NCBI RefSeq assembly: GCF_001547895.1 | Contig: NZ_AP014627.1 | Coordinates: 1 to 64,000 of the forward strand | From: Pseudomonas sp. Os17 | Lineage (GTDB): Bacteria > Pseudomonadota > Gammaproteobacteria > Pseudomonadales > Pseudomonadaceae | Length of the DNA: 64,000 nt | Direction: 5' to 3' | Shown: positions 1-11,470 of the stretch, one piece after another | Position numbering within the stretch: position 1 is the stretch's first letter | Layout: the number at the start of each line of letters is the position of its first letter | Made by a program: the position numbers and the translations under genes | The notes under the pieces: generated by a model | The model's input: the letters and a program-made list of their open reading frames with translations, nothing else | What the model was told of the DNA's origin: nothing | Database searches by the model: none

Positions 1-24
1 TTAGTGTCCTGAGGGCACGCTACA

Positions 25-33
25 TGTGGATAA
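25..33 (-). promoter_or_regulatory. DnaA box upstream of dnaA
   Basis: TGTGGATAA is the exact reverse complement of the consensus DnaA box TTATCCACA. It lies 68 bp before the dnaA start. It may belong to the edge of the rpmH-dnaA origin region or to dnaA autoregulation; the rest of any origin lies outside the window. Confidence 0.7.
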
Positions 34-100
34 GTGGGCGGCTGATCGCTACAATGGCCGCTTGTTTTTGCCTCACCGGCTTTCAACTTAGGGGATATCC

Positions 101-1639
101 GTGTCAGTGGAACTTTGGCAGCAGTGCGTGGAGCTTCTGCGTGATGAGCTGCCTGCCCAGCAATTCAACACTTGGATCCGTCCGCTACAGGTCGAAGCCG
201 AAGGCGACGAGTTGCGTGTTTACGCACCGAATCGTTTTGTTCTCGATTGGGTCAACGAAAAGTACCTGGGGCGGGTGCTCGAGCTGCTGGATGAACACGG
301 CAACGGCAGTGCGCCGGTTCTTTCCTTATTAATAGGCAGCAAACGCAGTTCGGCGCCTCGCGCTGCACCTAATGCGCCACTGGCCGCCGCTGCCTCGCAA
401 GCGCTGCAAGCGGCAGCGGCCAATGCCACCCCGGCGGCTCCTGCGCCCACTCCGGCACCCACTTCCGCTCCGGCCAAGAAAGCCGCGGCGCAGAAGAGTG
501 CCGAGGTCAGCGAAGAACCCTCTCGTGACAGCTTCGACCCGATGGCGGGCGCCAGCTCGCAGCAGGCACCGGTACGCGCCGAGCAACGTACCGTCCAGGT
601 GGAAGGTGCGCTCAAGCACACCAGTTACCTGAACCGCACCTTCACCTTCGAGAACTTCGTCGAGGGCAAGTCCAACCAGCTGGCCCGCGCGGCGGCCTGG
701 CAGGTGGCAGACAACCCCAAGCATGGCTACAACCCGTTGTTCCTGTATGGCGGCGTCGGTTTGGGTAAGACCCACTTGATGCACGCTGTGGGTAACCACC
801 TGTTGAAGAAGAACCCGAATGCCAAGGTCGTGTACCTGCATTCCGAGCGCTTCGTGGCGGACATGGTCAAGGCGTTGCAGCTCAATGCCATCAACGAATT
901 CAAGCGCTTCTACCGTTCGGTCGATGCGCTGCTGATCGATGACATTCAGTTCTTCGCCCGCAAGGAGCGTTCCCAGGAAGAGTTTTTCCACACCTTCAAC
1001 GCCCTCCTCGAAGGCGGCCAGCAGGTGATCCTCACCAGCGACCGTTATCCGAAGGAGATCGAGGGCCTGGAAGAGCGCCTCAAGTCCCGCTTCGGCTGGG
1101 GCCTGACGGTGGCGGTCGAGCCGCCGGAACTGGAAACCCGGGTCGCGATCCTGATGAAGAAGGCCGACCAGGCCAAGGTCGAACTGCCCCACGATGCGGC
1201 GTTCTTCATTGCCCAGCGGATCCGCTCCAACGTCCGTGAACTGGAAGGCGCGCTCAAGCGGGTCATTGCCCACTCGCACTTCATGGGCCGCGACATCACC
1301 ATCGAGCTGATTCGCGAATCCCTGAAGGACCTGTTGGCCCTGCAGGACAAGCTGGTGTCTGTGGATAACATCCAGCGCACCGTCGCCGAGTACTACAAGA
1401 TCAAGATTTCCGATCTGCTGTCCAAGCGACGTTCGCGTTCGGTGGCCCGCCCGCGTCAGGTGGCCATGGCCCTGTCCAAGGAACTGACCAACCACAGCCT
1501 GCCGGAAATCGGCGATGTGTTCGGCGGCCGCGACCACACCACGGTGCTGCACGCCTGCCGCAAGATCAATGAACTTAAGGAATCCGACGCGGACATCCGC
1601 GAGGACTACAAGAACCTGCTGCGTACTCTGACCACTTGA
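101..1639 (+). CDS. dnaA: Chromosomal replication initiator protein DnaA
   Basis: DnaA binds DnaA boxes at oriC, melts the origin and loads the DnaB helicase. The 512-aa product has the four-domain layout: an N-terminal interaction domain (about 1-85), a long Ala/Pro-rich linker (about 90-175) typical of pseudomonads, an AAA+ core with Walker A GGVGLGKT at about 217-224 and Walker B LLIDD at about 277, and a C-terminal DNA-binding domain with the signature [11 protein letters not shown] near 475. The start is GTG, preceded by a TAGGGGATA ribosome-binding stretch. A DnaA box lies upstream at 25-33. It is the first gene of dnaA-dnaN-recF-gyrB. Confidence 0.99.
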   Translation: MSVELWQQCVELLRDELPAQQFNTWIRPLQVEAEGDELRVYAPNRFVLDWVNEKYLGRVLELLDEHGNGSAPVLSLLIGSKRSSAPRAAPNAPLAAAASQALQAAAANATPAAPAPTPAPTSAPAKKAAAQKSAEVSEEPSRDSFDPMAGASSQQAPVRAEQRTVQVEGALKHTSYLNRTFTFENFVEGKSNQLARAAAWQVADNPKHGYNPLFLYGGVGLGKTHLMHAVGNHLLKKNPNAKVVYLHSERFVADMVKALQLNAINEFKRFYRSVDALLIDDIQFFARKERSQEEFFHTFNALLEGGQQVILTSDRYPKEIEGLEERLKSRFGWGLTVAVEPPELETRVAILMKKADQAKVELPHDAAFFIAQRIRSNVRELEGALKRVIAHSHFMGRDITIELIRESLKDLLALQDKLVSVDNIQRTVAEYYKIKISDLLSKRRSRSVARPRQVAMALSKELTNHSLPEIGDVFGGRDHTTVLHACRKINELKESDADIREDYKNLLRTLTT

Positions 1640-1677
1640 TGACTCCAACGCAGCTTATTAAGGCAAGGGACTAGACC

Positions 1678-2781
1678 ATGCATTTCACCATTCAACGCGA
1701 AGCCCTGTTGAAACCCCTGCAACTGGTCGCCGGCGTCGTCGAACGTCGTCAGACCTTGCCGGTGCTTTCCAACGTGCTGCTGGTTGTCGAAGGCCAGCAA
1801 CTGTCGCTGACCGGTACCGACCTGGAAGTCGAGCTGGTCGGTCGTGTGCAACTTGAAGAGCCGGCCGAACCGGGGGAAATCACCGTTCCCGCGCGCAAGC
1901 TGATGGACATCTGCAAGAGCCTGCCCAACGACGCCCTGATCGACATCAAGGTCGACGAGCAGAAGCTGGTGGTGAAGGCCGGGCGTAGCCGCTTCACCCT
2001 GTCGACCCTGCCGGCCAACGACTTCCCGACTGTGGAAGAAGGCCCGGGCTCGCTGACCTGCCAGCTGGAACAGAGCAAGCTGCGTCGCCTGATCGAGCGC
2101 ACCAGCTTCGCCATGGCCCAGCAGGACGTGCGCTACTACCTCAACGGCATGTTGCTGGAAGTGTCTGCCGGGATCATTCGCGCCGTGGCCACCGACGGTC
2201 ACCGTCTGGCCATGTGCTCGATGCAGGCGGATATCGGTCAGCCCGATCGTCACCAGGTGATCGTGCCGCGCAAAGGTATCCTGGAACTGGCACGCCTGCT
2301 CACCGAGCCGGACGGCAACGTCAGCATCGTCCTGGGCCAGCACCATATCCGCGCCACCACCGGCGAGTTCACCTTCACTTCCAAACTGGTGGACGGCAAG
2401 TTCCCGGACTACGAGCGCGTGCTGCCAAAAGGCGGTGACAAGCTGGTATTGGGCGACCGTCAGGCCCTGCGTGAAGCCTTCAGCCGCACCGCGATCCTGT
2501 CCAACGAGAAGTACCGCGGCATCCGTCTGCAACTGGCCAATGGTCAGCTGAAGATCCAGGCCAACAACCCGGAGCAGGAAGAAGCGGAAGAAGAAGTGGG
2601 CGTGGAATACAACGGCGGCTCGCTGGAAATCGGCTTCAACGTCAGCTACCTGTTGGACGTACTGGGCGTGATGACCACCGAACAGGTTCGCCTGATCCTG
2701 TCCGATTCCAACAGCAGTGCGCTGGTGCAGGAATCCGACAACGACGACTCGGCTTACGTTGTCATGCCGATGCGCCTGTAA
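1678..2781 (+). CDS. dnaN: DNA polymerase III sliding clamp (beta subunit)
   Basis: The beta clamp forms a ring dimer around DNA and tethers DNA polymerase III and many repair proteins. The 367-aa length is standard. The sequence has the three-repeat clamp fold, including the central RAVATDGHRLA stretch (repeat 2) and the C-terminal end YVVMPMRL typical of DnaN, which forms part of the protein-binding cleft. It follows dnaA by 38 bp and precedes recF by 20 bp, the conserved Pseudomonas arrangement. Confidence 0.99.
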   Translation: MHFTIQREALLKPLQLVAGVVERRQTLPVLSNVLLVVEGQQLSLTGTDLEVELVGRVQLEEPAEPGEITVPARKLMDICKSLPNDALIDIKVDEQKLVVKAGRSRFTLSTLPANDFPTVEEGPGSLTCQLEQSKLRRLIERTSFAMAQQDVRYYLNGMLLEVSAGIIRAVATDGHRLAMCSMQADIGQPDRHQVIVPRKGILELARLLTEPDGNVSIVLGQHHIRATTGEFTFTSKLVDGKFPDYERVLPKGGDKLVLGDRQALREAFSRTAILSNEKYRGIRLQLANGQLKIQANNPEQEEAEEEVGVEYNGGSLEIGFNVSYLLDVLGVMTTEQVRLILSDSNSSALVQESDNDDSAYVVMPMRL

Positions 2782-2801
2782 TCATGCTCAGCAGAAGCTA
2801 G

Positions 2802-6327
<3,526 letters not shown>

Positions 6328-6348
6328 TCCAGCGACACAGCTGACAAT

Positions 6349-6380
6349 AAAAAGGCCAACGCTTGCGTTGGCCTTTTTTA
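6349..6380 (+). terminator. Rho-independent terminator after gyrB
   Basis: An A-run leads into the inverted repeat AAAGGCCAACGC / GCGTTGGCCTTT, followed by a T-run. It sits 21 bp after the gyrB stop and separates gyrB from the immunity-type island. Confidence 0.93.
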
Positions 6381-6448
6381 TTGGCAGATTGTTCAATCCC
6401 TCATCCATAACGATTTGCGTTTTTATCCGGACAAGGCAGTCATGGCAA

Positions 6449-6853
6449 ATGCTCAAGAAAATCATTGAAGATGAATATGCCGGTAATCGTTGTCACACCC
6501 ATGAGTGGTTGAACCCCGACTCGATGCAGGTGTTGTCCGCGTTCAACCGCCTGGACGGAAAGGCTTTCAGCTCGACGGTTTTTTTCTTCAGTGACCAGAC
6601 CCTGATGCATATCGGGGGCGGTGCGGCCGATCAGTATGTGGTCTTTATCGCCCAGGACGTCGACCAGTCGTTGCAGACCCTGCTCAGCGCAGACACTCCT
6701 GATGATCAGTGGGTTGAATTGGTCGCGGGCGGCCAGTCCGGCAGTTACCCTCGCTATCAGTGTGTGGCTAAAGAGCGAGCGAGAAAGGCCCTGGATTATT
6801 TCTCGGCCTATGGCTCGGCTGATCCTGATCTGGCCTGGGAAGTGGAAGGCTAA
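6449..6853 (+). CDS. Imm1-family-like immunity protein
   Basis: This 134-aa soluble protein resembles the Imm1 immunity family (polymorphic-toxin immunity). It has a central beta-rich part with YVVFIAQD near 63, a VAGGQSGSYPR segment near 91 where Imm1 proteins have a conserved GGQ-x-x-YP motif, and a C-terminal FSAYGSADPDLAWE where they carry G-x-x-D-x-x-x-W. The start ATG at 6449 gives the natural family length; longer in-frame starts run back into gyrB. It opens an island of small genes after the gyrB terminator, and its GC looks lower than that of its neighbours. The family call is from motif memory; no cognate toxin is visible. Confidence 0.72.
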   Translation: MLKKIIEDEYAGNRCHTHEWLNPDSMQVLSAFNRLDGKAFSSTVFFFSDQTLMHIGGGAADQYVVFIAQDVDQSLQTLLSADTPDDQWVELVAGGQSGSYPRYQCVAKERARKALDYFSAYGSADPDLAWEVEG

Positions 6854-6875
6854 CTGGACAATAGGGACGTTGACC

Positions 6876-7211
6876 TTGGCAGGTACAAGCAGCCACCTGT
6901 TCGATGAAGCACGCTTCCCCATCGCCTGGCGTTTCAATGCCGCAGATTGTGGTCTGAGTACTGACGACAAACAGCGAGTTGTGCTGTTTGAGCAGGCGGC
7001 GTCGCAGATGCTATGGGAGCGGTTTATCCCCGTGCCCAGTCTTATCGCTGGGCTGCCCAGGGATATTTTTATAAAAGGCTGGGACGACTTTTTCTATCCG
7101 TCCGATGAGAATACGGTCCTGGTCATGCCGGGCCGCGCAGAGGTCATAATTTCCTTCGAGGAAAACCTCTTTTACGGACAGTGTGTGAGGCCCATGGTGG
7201 CGACTCTGTGA
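6876..7211 (+). CDS. Hypothetical protein of the immunity island
   Basis: This 111-aa soluble protein with many aromatic residues is probably read from a TTG start at 6876 (AGGGA about 9 bp upstream); another TTG lies at 6870. No in-frame ATG or GTG gives a better start, and the frame is open between genes on both sides. The AWRFN...LWERF pattern faintly recalls DUF2947 proteins, but I do not trust this enough to name it. It lies 22 bp after the Imm1-like gene and 6 bp before a DUF4265 gene, so it is probably cotranscribed with them. Confidence 0.55.
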   Translation: MAGTSSHLFDEARFPIAWRFNAADCGLSTDDKQRVVLFEQAASQMLWERFIPVPSLIAGLPRDIFIKGWDDFFYPSDENTVLVMPGRAEVIISFEENLFYGQCVRPMVATL

Positions 7212-7217
7212 GATGCA

Positions 7218-7730
7218 ATGGATAACTCGACAGCACAGTTTCACAAGATCATTTTCAAGCTCACCGTCGACGCCGACGGTTACCCACCGGTGGAGTATGA
7301 ATCGCTGTGGGGCATTCAACGGGGTGCAGGTGTCTATGAGTTGGATAACACGCCCTGCTATCTCTACGGCGTGAGCAAGGGGGACTGGGTGCTGACTCGC
7401 GCCGATGCCCACGAGTTGATCGCGACTGGCGTGGTGCGGCAATCCGGGCACTCGACGCTGCGGGTTTTTGCCGAGCGCGAGTCGGAGCGCTCGAGCATTG
7501 TGCAGCACCTGCGCAGCCTTGGCGCCCGGTGCATACTTACCCGGGGCCTGTCGCTGTTCACCGTGGACATCGCGCCCGAGGTCAGTTTTTGCGCCATCGA
7601 CCACTACCTGTCTTCCATCACCGACGACCAACATATCGCTTATGAAGATGCCTGTTTACAGCATGGGGCCATTGAACCCGCGCGCATGAGCGAGTGCTTA
7701 TCGCTGGCTTCACTTGAGGTTCAAGCATGA
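7218..7730 (+). CDS. DUF4265 domain-containing protein
   Basis: This 170-aa protein matches the DUF4265 pattern: an N-terminal FKLTVDADGYPPVEYESLW, then ELDNTPCYLYGVSKGDWV (about 42-59), then a SGHSTLRV motif near 76. DUF4265 proteins have no established biochemical role and often occur near toxin/immunity loci. The stop overlaps the next ATG as ATGA. A second, diverged DUF4265 gene lies at 7975-8460. No signal peptide or membrane segment is seen, so it is expected in the cytoplasm. Confidence 0.8.
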   Translation: MDNSTAQFHKIIFKLTVDADGYPPVEYESLWGIQRGAGVYELDNTPCYLYGVSKGDWVLTRADAHELIATGVVRQSGHSTLRVFAERESERSSIVQHLRSLGARCILTRGLSLFTVDIAPEVSFCAIDHYLSSITDDQHIAYEDACLQHGAIEPARMSECLSLASLEVQA

Positions 7731-7918
7731 CGGTCGAATGGCCTGCCAATTGTTTCAGCCAGGACCGCATCATTTTCAGCATGGCCAGCCCCGTCACCTG
7801 GTGTGCGGGCCTGGATCGGCTGGTGCTGTTGCTGGCACCTGAACTGCAGGACGACCCGGCCATCGAACAAGCGCTTCGAGACGTGTTCATCGAGCAGTTG
7901 ACCCCGCTACGCGGCTGA
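7727..7918 (+). CDS. Small hypothetical protein
   Basis: This 63-aa protein starts with an ATG that overlaps the stop of the DUF4265 gene as ATGA, which suggests translational coupling. It has a short hydrophobic middle (LDRLVLLLAPEL) and an acidic, helix-prone C-terminal half. I do not recognise a family. The overlap and gene order support it as real; its function is unknown. Confidence 0.55.
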   Translation: MTVEWPANCFSQDRIIFSMASPVTWCAGLDRLVLLLAPELQDDPAIEQALRDVFIEQLTPLRG

Positions 7919-7974
7919 GCCCGGCTCGGTTCCCTTCACCCTTGGTAAAAACAGCAATCGCTCGGGAATGCGTT

Positions 7975-8460
7975 ATGGATGATGAAAACCAGGAAATATC
8001 GATTCGCGTTGTCGCGGGGCAAAACGACCGTGGCCCGGTCTATGAGCCGCTGCATGTGCGGCGGATCGATGACGACAGCTACGAGATTCTCTACTCACCG
8101 GGGCTGACGCTGAACCTGGCCAAGGGCGACATTATCTCGATCAAGGACCCACAGGCCCCCGCCGTGGTGCTCAAGCGCGGCGGCAACTTCTGCATTCATA
8201 TTTATGCGGATTACATCCCCGAGGACGACATTACTGCCCTGGCGGCGGATGTGGCGTCCGAACTGGGCGGCATGCTCGACGGGCGCTACAAGGGCAATCT
8301 GACCTTGTCGGTGCCGGCGCGAAACGGCATGGACAACATCGCCCCGTTCTTCAACCGTTTCCGCGAGACCACGGGCATCGAGTGGTACTACGCCAACATC
8401 TACAAGAACCTCGATGACACCGATGACGAGCCCTTGCTCGATTGGTGGCTGGACCAATGA
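7975..8460 (+). CDS. DUF4265 domain-containing protein (second copy)
   Basis: This 161-aa protein shows the DUF4265 layout, with VYEPLHVRRIDDDSYEILYS, then NLAKGDIISIKD, then a conserved-looking IEWYYANIYKNLDDTDDEPLLDW end split by a variable region. ATG at 7975 is preferred over the TTG at 7942 because CGGGAA sits about 8 bp before it. It is strongly diverged from the DUF4265 gene 250 bp upstream, so the pair is not a recent tandem duplication. Its stop overlaps the next start as ATGA. Confidence 0.75.
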   Translation: MDDENQEISIRVVAGQNDRGPVYEPLHVRRIDDDSYEILYSPGLTLNLAKGDIISIKDPQAPAVVLKRGGNFCIHIYADYIPEDDITALAADVASELGGMLDGRYKGNLTLSVPARNGMDNIAPFFNRFRETTGIEWYYANIYKNLDDTDDEPLLDWWLDQ

Positions 8461-8777
8461 ACGAAAGACAGCAGCTTGTCTGTGAGCGCTACGACCTCGC
8501 TCCCCAGGCGCCGGAGCCGATGATTGCACTGGCCACCGGTTCCCTGGCGCAGTCGCCCATCTATGGCACCCGGGTCGAGTTGCCGGAGAATGGCACGATC
8601 AGTTGGTTTATCCACTGCGGCGAACATTCCACCGCCGTGGATTTCTACCAGCCTCTGTGCACCGAGCATCTGCTGGAGCTGTTGCCGGAGGTGATCGATT
8701 ACCTGTATCTGCCGAGCGGGATGCGTTTCATCATCGACCGCGCCGGCTATGAAGATGTCTGGCAGGACCCGGAGTGA
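8457..8777 (+). CDS. Putative immunity-type protein (Imm33-like)
   Basis: This 106-aa protein starts inside the stop of the preceding DUF4265 gene (ATGA). Its C-terminal half, LPEVIDYLYLPSGMRFIID followed by GYEDVW, resembles immunity-type proteins annotated as Imm33-like: a helix ending in LPEV, then G-x-R-F-x-I-D and YEDVW. The N-terminal half is variable. It ends the small-gene island and is followed by the convergent response regulator. The family name is tentative. Confidence 0.55.
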   Translation: MNERQQLVCERYDLAPQAPEPMIALATGSLAQSPIYGTRVELPENGTISWFIHCGEHSTAVDFYQPLCTEHLLELLPEVIDYLYLPSGMRFIIDRAGYEDVWQDPE

Positions 8778-8804
8778 TATCCAGCCGCTTTTGACGGCCA
8801 GCGG

Positions 8805-9533
8805 TCAGTGGCCCTGCTGGTCGGGCGACGCGACGCTTTCCAGCCGGTAGCCATAGCCGTAGATGGTCAGCAGCTGCCAACCGCGATCCGCGGTCAGCCC
8901 CAGCTTGTTGCGCAAGCGGTAGATGTGGGTGTCCAGGGGCCGTGAGGAAGCGATTTCCTCATGGGTCCAGAACCTTTCGTACAGGTACTCCCGAGACAGC
9001 GGCCGGCCCAGGTTGGCGAACAGGCAGCGGGCCAGGCGGTATTCGCGCTCGGTCAGGCTGATGGGGGCCCCGGCGCGGGTCACGGTCAGTTCGGCATCGT
9101 CGAAGGTCAGGTCGTTGAAGCTCTGGCGCTCTTCGCTGCCGTTGCGCTGCAAACCGTGGCGGCGCAGCACCGCATTGACCCGGGCCTTGAGTTCGTTGGG
9201 ACGAAACGGTTTGCTCAAGTAGTCATCGGCGCCGGTGTTCAGGGCCTGGACAATATCGCTCTCGGCGTCGCGGCTGGTGAGCATGATGGCGGCCGGAGGG
9301 GCATCCATGTGTTCCCGAGTCCAGCGCAGCAACGACAGACCGCTGAGGTCCGGCAGTTGCCAGTCGAGTATCAGCAGGTCGAAGGTTTCCCGCCGGAGCT
9401 GACGTAGCAGGTCTTCGCCCCGTTCGAAGCGATGCAGGGTCCAGGCGGCTTCACCGGGGCCGCGAATTTCTCGCAGTGTCTGTTCCACCCGTGCCAGTTC
9501 TGCGGGTTCGTCATCCAGTATCGCGACACGCAT
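8805..9533 (-). CDS. OmpR-type response regulator
   Basis: This 242-aa two-domain regulator has an N-terminal receiver with the acidic pair DDE at 7-9, phospho-acceptor Asp in LLILDWQLPDLSG near 57 and the conserved Lys in SKPF near 107. The C-terminal winged helix has SLTEREYRL and ends GYGYRLE. ATG at 9533 is chosen because the receiver begins at once (MRVAILDDE) and AAGGAA lies about 9 bp upstream; the upstream extension has no family match. It is encoded opposite the FecR-like/CHASE2-kinase pair across a 920-bp spacer and is the likely partner of that kinase. Confidence 0.88.
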   Translation of the reverse strand: MRVAILDDEPAELARVEQTLREIRGPGEAAWTLHRFERGEDLLRQLRRETFDLLILDWQLPDLSGLSLLRWTREHMDAPPAAIMLTSRDAESDIVQALNTGADDYLSKPFRPNELKARVNAVLRRHGLQRNGSEERQSFNDLTFDDAELTVTRAGAPISLTEREYRLARCLFANLGRPLSREYLYERFWTHEEIASSRPLDTHIYRLRNKLGLTADRGWQLLTIYGYGYRLESVASPDQQGH

Positions 9534-9766
9534 GCCAGGCAGTTCCTTATGGTTCGAAGAGCCCCTGAGGCAGAGATCCAAGCGGCTTCAGGCTGGGGGA
9601 AGTTTAGGTGTCTTGCCTGATTCTGAACAATTATGGCGATTTGCTCTTGAGCCCCTGCTCCCTCGGTACGCTGATATCAAATAGCCGGTAAGGCACCTGG
9701 AGCACGGGTGCCTGGGGGGCTATCGCAGCAGCACGATACCGGCTCGCTCAAGCAAGGAAAAGAACC

Positions 9767-10054
9767 ATGGGGAACATGTTCAGCAAAGGCCAGGTCGCGC
9801 TGGTCAGAATGTTCAACGGCGATGATCCGCTGCGCCTGGTCAGCTTGATGCTGGCGGCTTATCTGGGGATCAGTGCCAGCGGGTTGCCGTCGTCGTCCGC
9901 CTCCTGCTGTGAGGCCGCCAAGGTCGAGGCTTACTCGACGGCGGCCTCGCCCGCCCGCCATGAAACCAGCCAGACCCTGGATGCCGAACCGCTACTGGAC
10001 CGGACAGCCCTGCCCGCGGATTGGCAGTCACCGGCACCCCGCTGGGTCTTTTAG
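9767..10054 (+). CDS. Small hypothetical protein
   Basis: This possible 95-aa protein has a hydrophobic segment near residues 22-42 (LRLVSLMLAAYLGISASG) that could be one membrane helix, then a cysteine pair, then a polar tail. AAGGAAAAG lies about 8 bp before the ATG. No known family is recognised, and the long GC-rich spacer can produce chance ORFs, so the call rests on the ribosome-binding site and the single hydrophobic segment only. Confidence 0.4.
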   Translation: MGNMFSKGQVALVRMFNGDDPLRLVSLMLAAYLGISASGLPSSSASCCEAAKVEAYSTAASPARHETSQTLDAEPLLDRTALPADWQSPAPRWVF

Positions 10055-10162
10055 AGGGCGAGGCGATGATTCTGAACAAATATTGCAAAACCGCCCCGAC
10101 CGCTCCCGCGGCGCTACATTGGCTCTCGCTGAGTGGCACACGGGGGCACCTGGAAGTGCTCC

Positions 10163-10177
10163 GACACAGGGAGTGTC
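10163..10177. repeat. GACAC-AGGGA-GTGTC hairpin, copy 1
   Basis: A perfect 5-bp inverted repeat around AGGGA, within TCCGACACAGGGAGTGTCA. A near-identical element occurs about 120 bp downstream at 10284-10299, and ACAGGGAGTG recurs at 10231-10240. Confidence 0.6.
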
Positions 10178-10283
10178 AACCGCCAGGCTGGCGGCACAAC
10201 GCGCGCTTGCGTGCGTCGTTGAAGGGGAATACAGGGAGTGCCTCCTCAGGACTTTGGGCCGGGCGACCTGTCGCCCCGGTTCC

Positions 10284-10299
10284 GACACAGGGACGTGTC
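10284..10299. repeat. GACAC-AGGGAC-GTGTC hairpin, copy 2
   Basis: The second copy of the small palindrome, with one extra base in the loop (AGGGAC). Both copies are preceded by TCC. The pair lies in the spacer before the FecR-like gene. Confidence 0.6.
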
Positions 10300-10453
10300 A
10301 CTTTCTTTGCTTGCTGTGCTCTTCCCTCCCGGTGCCGATTCGCCCCCTCTGCCTGGGCGATGCCCTGCAGCACCCGGCTTTCTGCCCATGCGCTGCCTCA
10401 GGTATGGTGCGTAGGATTTCGCCGTGGTTTTCCCAAAGGCTCAAAGCATATTC

Positions 10454-11452
10454 ATGAATGACCTCTGCCCTTCTCCGTCCGTTGGCCGGTTGCAGGTGGC
10501 GTGCGCCGCAGTGCTGCTAGCGGGGCTGATCCTGCCATCCTGCGCCTTGCAGGCTGCCCCGCAACGCCTTCCCTACCTGGATGACAACCAGCAATGCCGA
10601 GGCCAGCCCTTGCCGGCTACCGTCGAGCACCTGACGGGCGATGCCTGGAAACTGGACGCCAAGGGCCGCGAGGTGGCCCTGGAGGAAGGCATGAGCATCG
10701 ATGAGAAAGAAGGGGTGAAAACCTCGCCATCGGCTTTCGTCAGCCTGTCCCTCGGGGACGGTTCGCGCGTGGTACTGCCCTCCAGTTCCCAGGTCACCCT
10801 GCAACTGAACACGCAATACAGCATTCCTCAGGTGGTCCTGGAACAGGGCCAGATCGAATCCTATGTGATCAAGCGCAACAGCGACCACGACCGTTTCCAG
10901 ATCGTGACCCCCGTAGGCGTGTTGGGGGTGCGGGGGACTCACTTCCGAGTGCGCAATGACGATCAGCAATCCCTGGTGGAAGTGCTCAACGGCCAGGTGG
11001 CGGTGAGCCGCGACGAGCAGCCGCCGAGCAAGACTGCTCGGCGCTCCGGCAAGCATGTTGTGGATAAACCTGCCGGCCCGCTGCCGGGGGAGGTCCAGGT
11101 CATGGCGCGCCAGGGATTGCGCATTCAGAAGCAGGGCGAGCTCAAGCCGGTGGAGCTGCTGGCTGCGCCTCGGCTGCTGGGACAGGCCGGGCAAACCGGC
11201 GCCCTGCCCGTCTGGCAACTGATCCTGCAACCGTTGCCAGGGGCCCGTCGCTATCGGGCTCAGGTGGCCACCGACAAGGATTTCCTCAACATCAAGCAGG
11301 AACAGTTCTCCAGCACCCCGGAAGTGAACTTCACTGGCCTGAAGGCGTTTTTCTATCATGTACGGCTCTCGGCGTTCGACGAGCATGGCCTGGAAGGAGA
11401 AACCGGGGTCTATGACATCTTCTACTACCCCAGGACCACTCGTGTTCAATAA
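10454..11452 (+). CDS. FecR-domain secreted protein
   Basis: This 332-aa protein has an N-terminal signal peptide (hydrophobic run about 16-33, ending near SCALQAAP). A FecR-like beta domain follows, with SLSLGDGSRVVLPSSSQV near 97 and TPVGVLGVRGTHFRV near 150, typical of FecR-family periplasmic proteins. The C-terminal part looks like another beta-sandwich that often follows FecR domains beside CHASE2 proteins. A GTG at 10424 would add ten residues; ATG 10454 gives a cleaner signal peptide but has a weak ribosome-binding site. The CHASE2 kinase starts 18 bp downstream, so the protein may sense or present a signal to it. Confidence 0.82.
   Translation: MNDLCPSPSVGRLQVACAAVLLAGLILPSCALQAAPQRLPYLDDNQQCRGQPLPATVEHLTGDAWKLDAKGREVALEEGMSIDEKEGVKTSPSAFVSLSLGDGSRVVLPSSSQVTLQLNTQYSIPQVVLEQGQIESYVIKRNSDHDRFQIVTPVGVLGVRGTHFRVRNDDQQSLVEVLNGQVAVSRDEQPPSKTARRSGKHVVDKPAGPLPGEVQVMARQGLRIQKQGELKPVELLAAPRLLGQAGQTGALPVWQLILQPLPGARRYRAQVATDKDFLNIKQEQFSSTPEVNFTGLKAFFYHVRLSAFDEHGLEGETGVYDIFYYPRTTRVQ
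11059..11067 (-). promoter_or_regulatory. DnaA box inside FecR-like gene
   Basis: Exact TGTGGATAA on the + strand, within the coding sequence of the FecR-like gene. Function not shown. Confidence 0.5.
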
Positions 11453-11470
11453 GCCGTCGGCGGGCCGTCG

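Larger units (their letters stand above)
9534..10453. other. Long spacer between response regulator and FecR-like gene
   Basis: About 920 bp separate the divergent response regulator and FecR-like gene. It holds one plausible small ORF (9767-10054) and a GC-rich tract (10060-10430) with small GACAC...GTGTC hairpins. No clear terminator, transposase or RNA gene was seen. Promoters for both directions must lie here, but I cannot place them with confidence. Confidence 0.5.
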
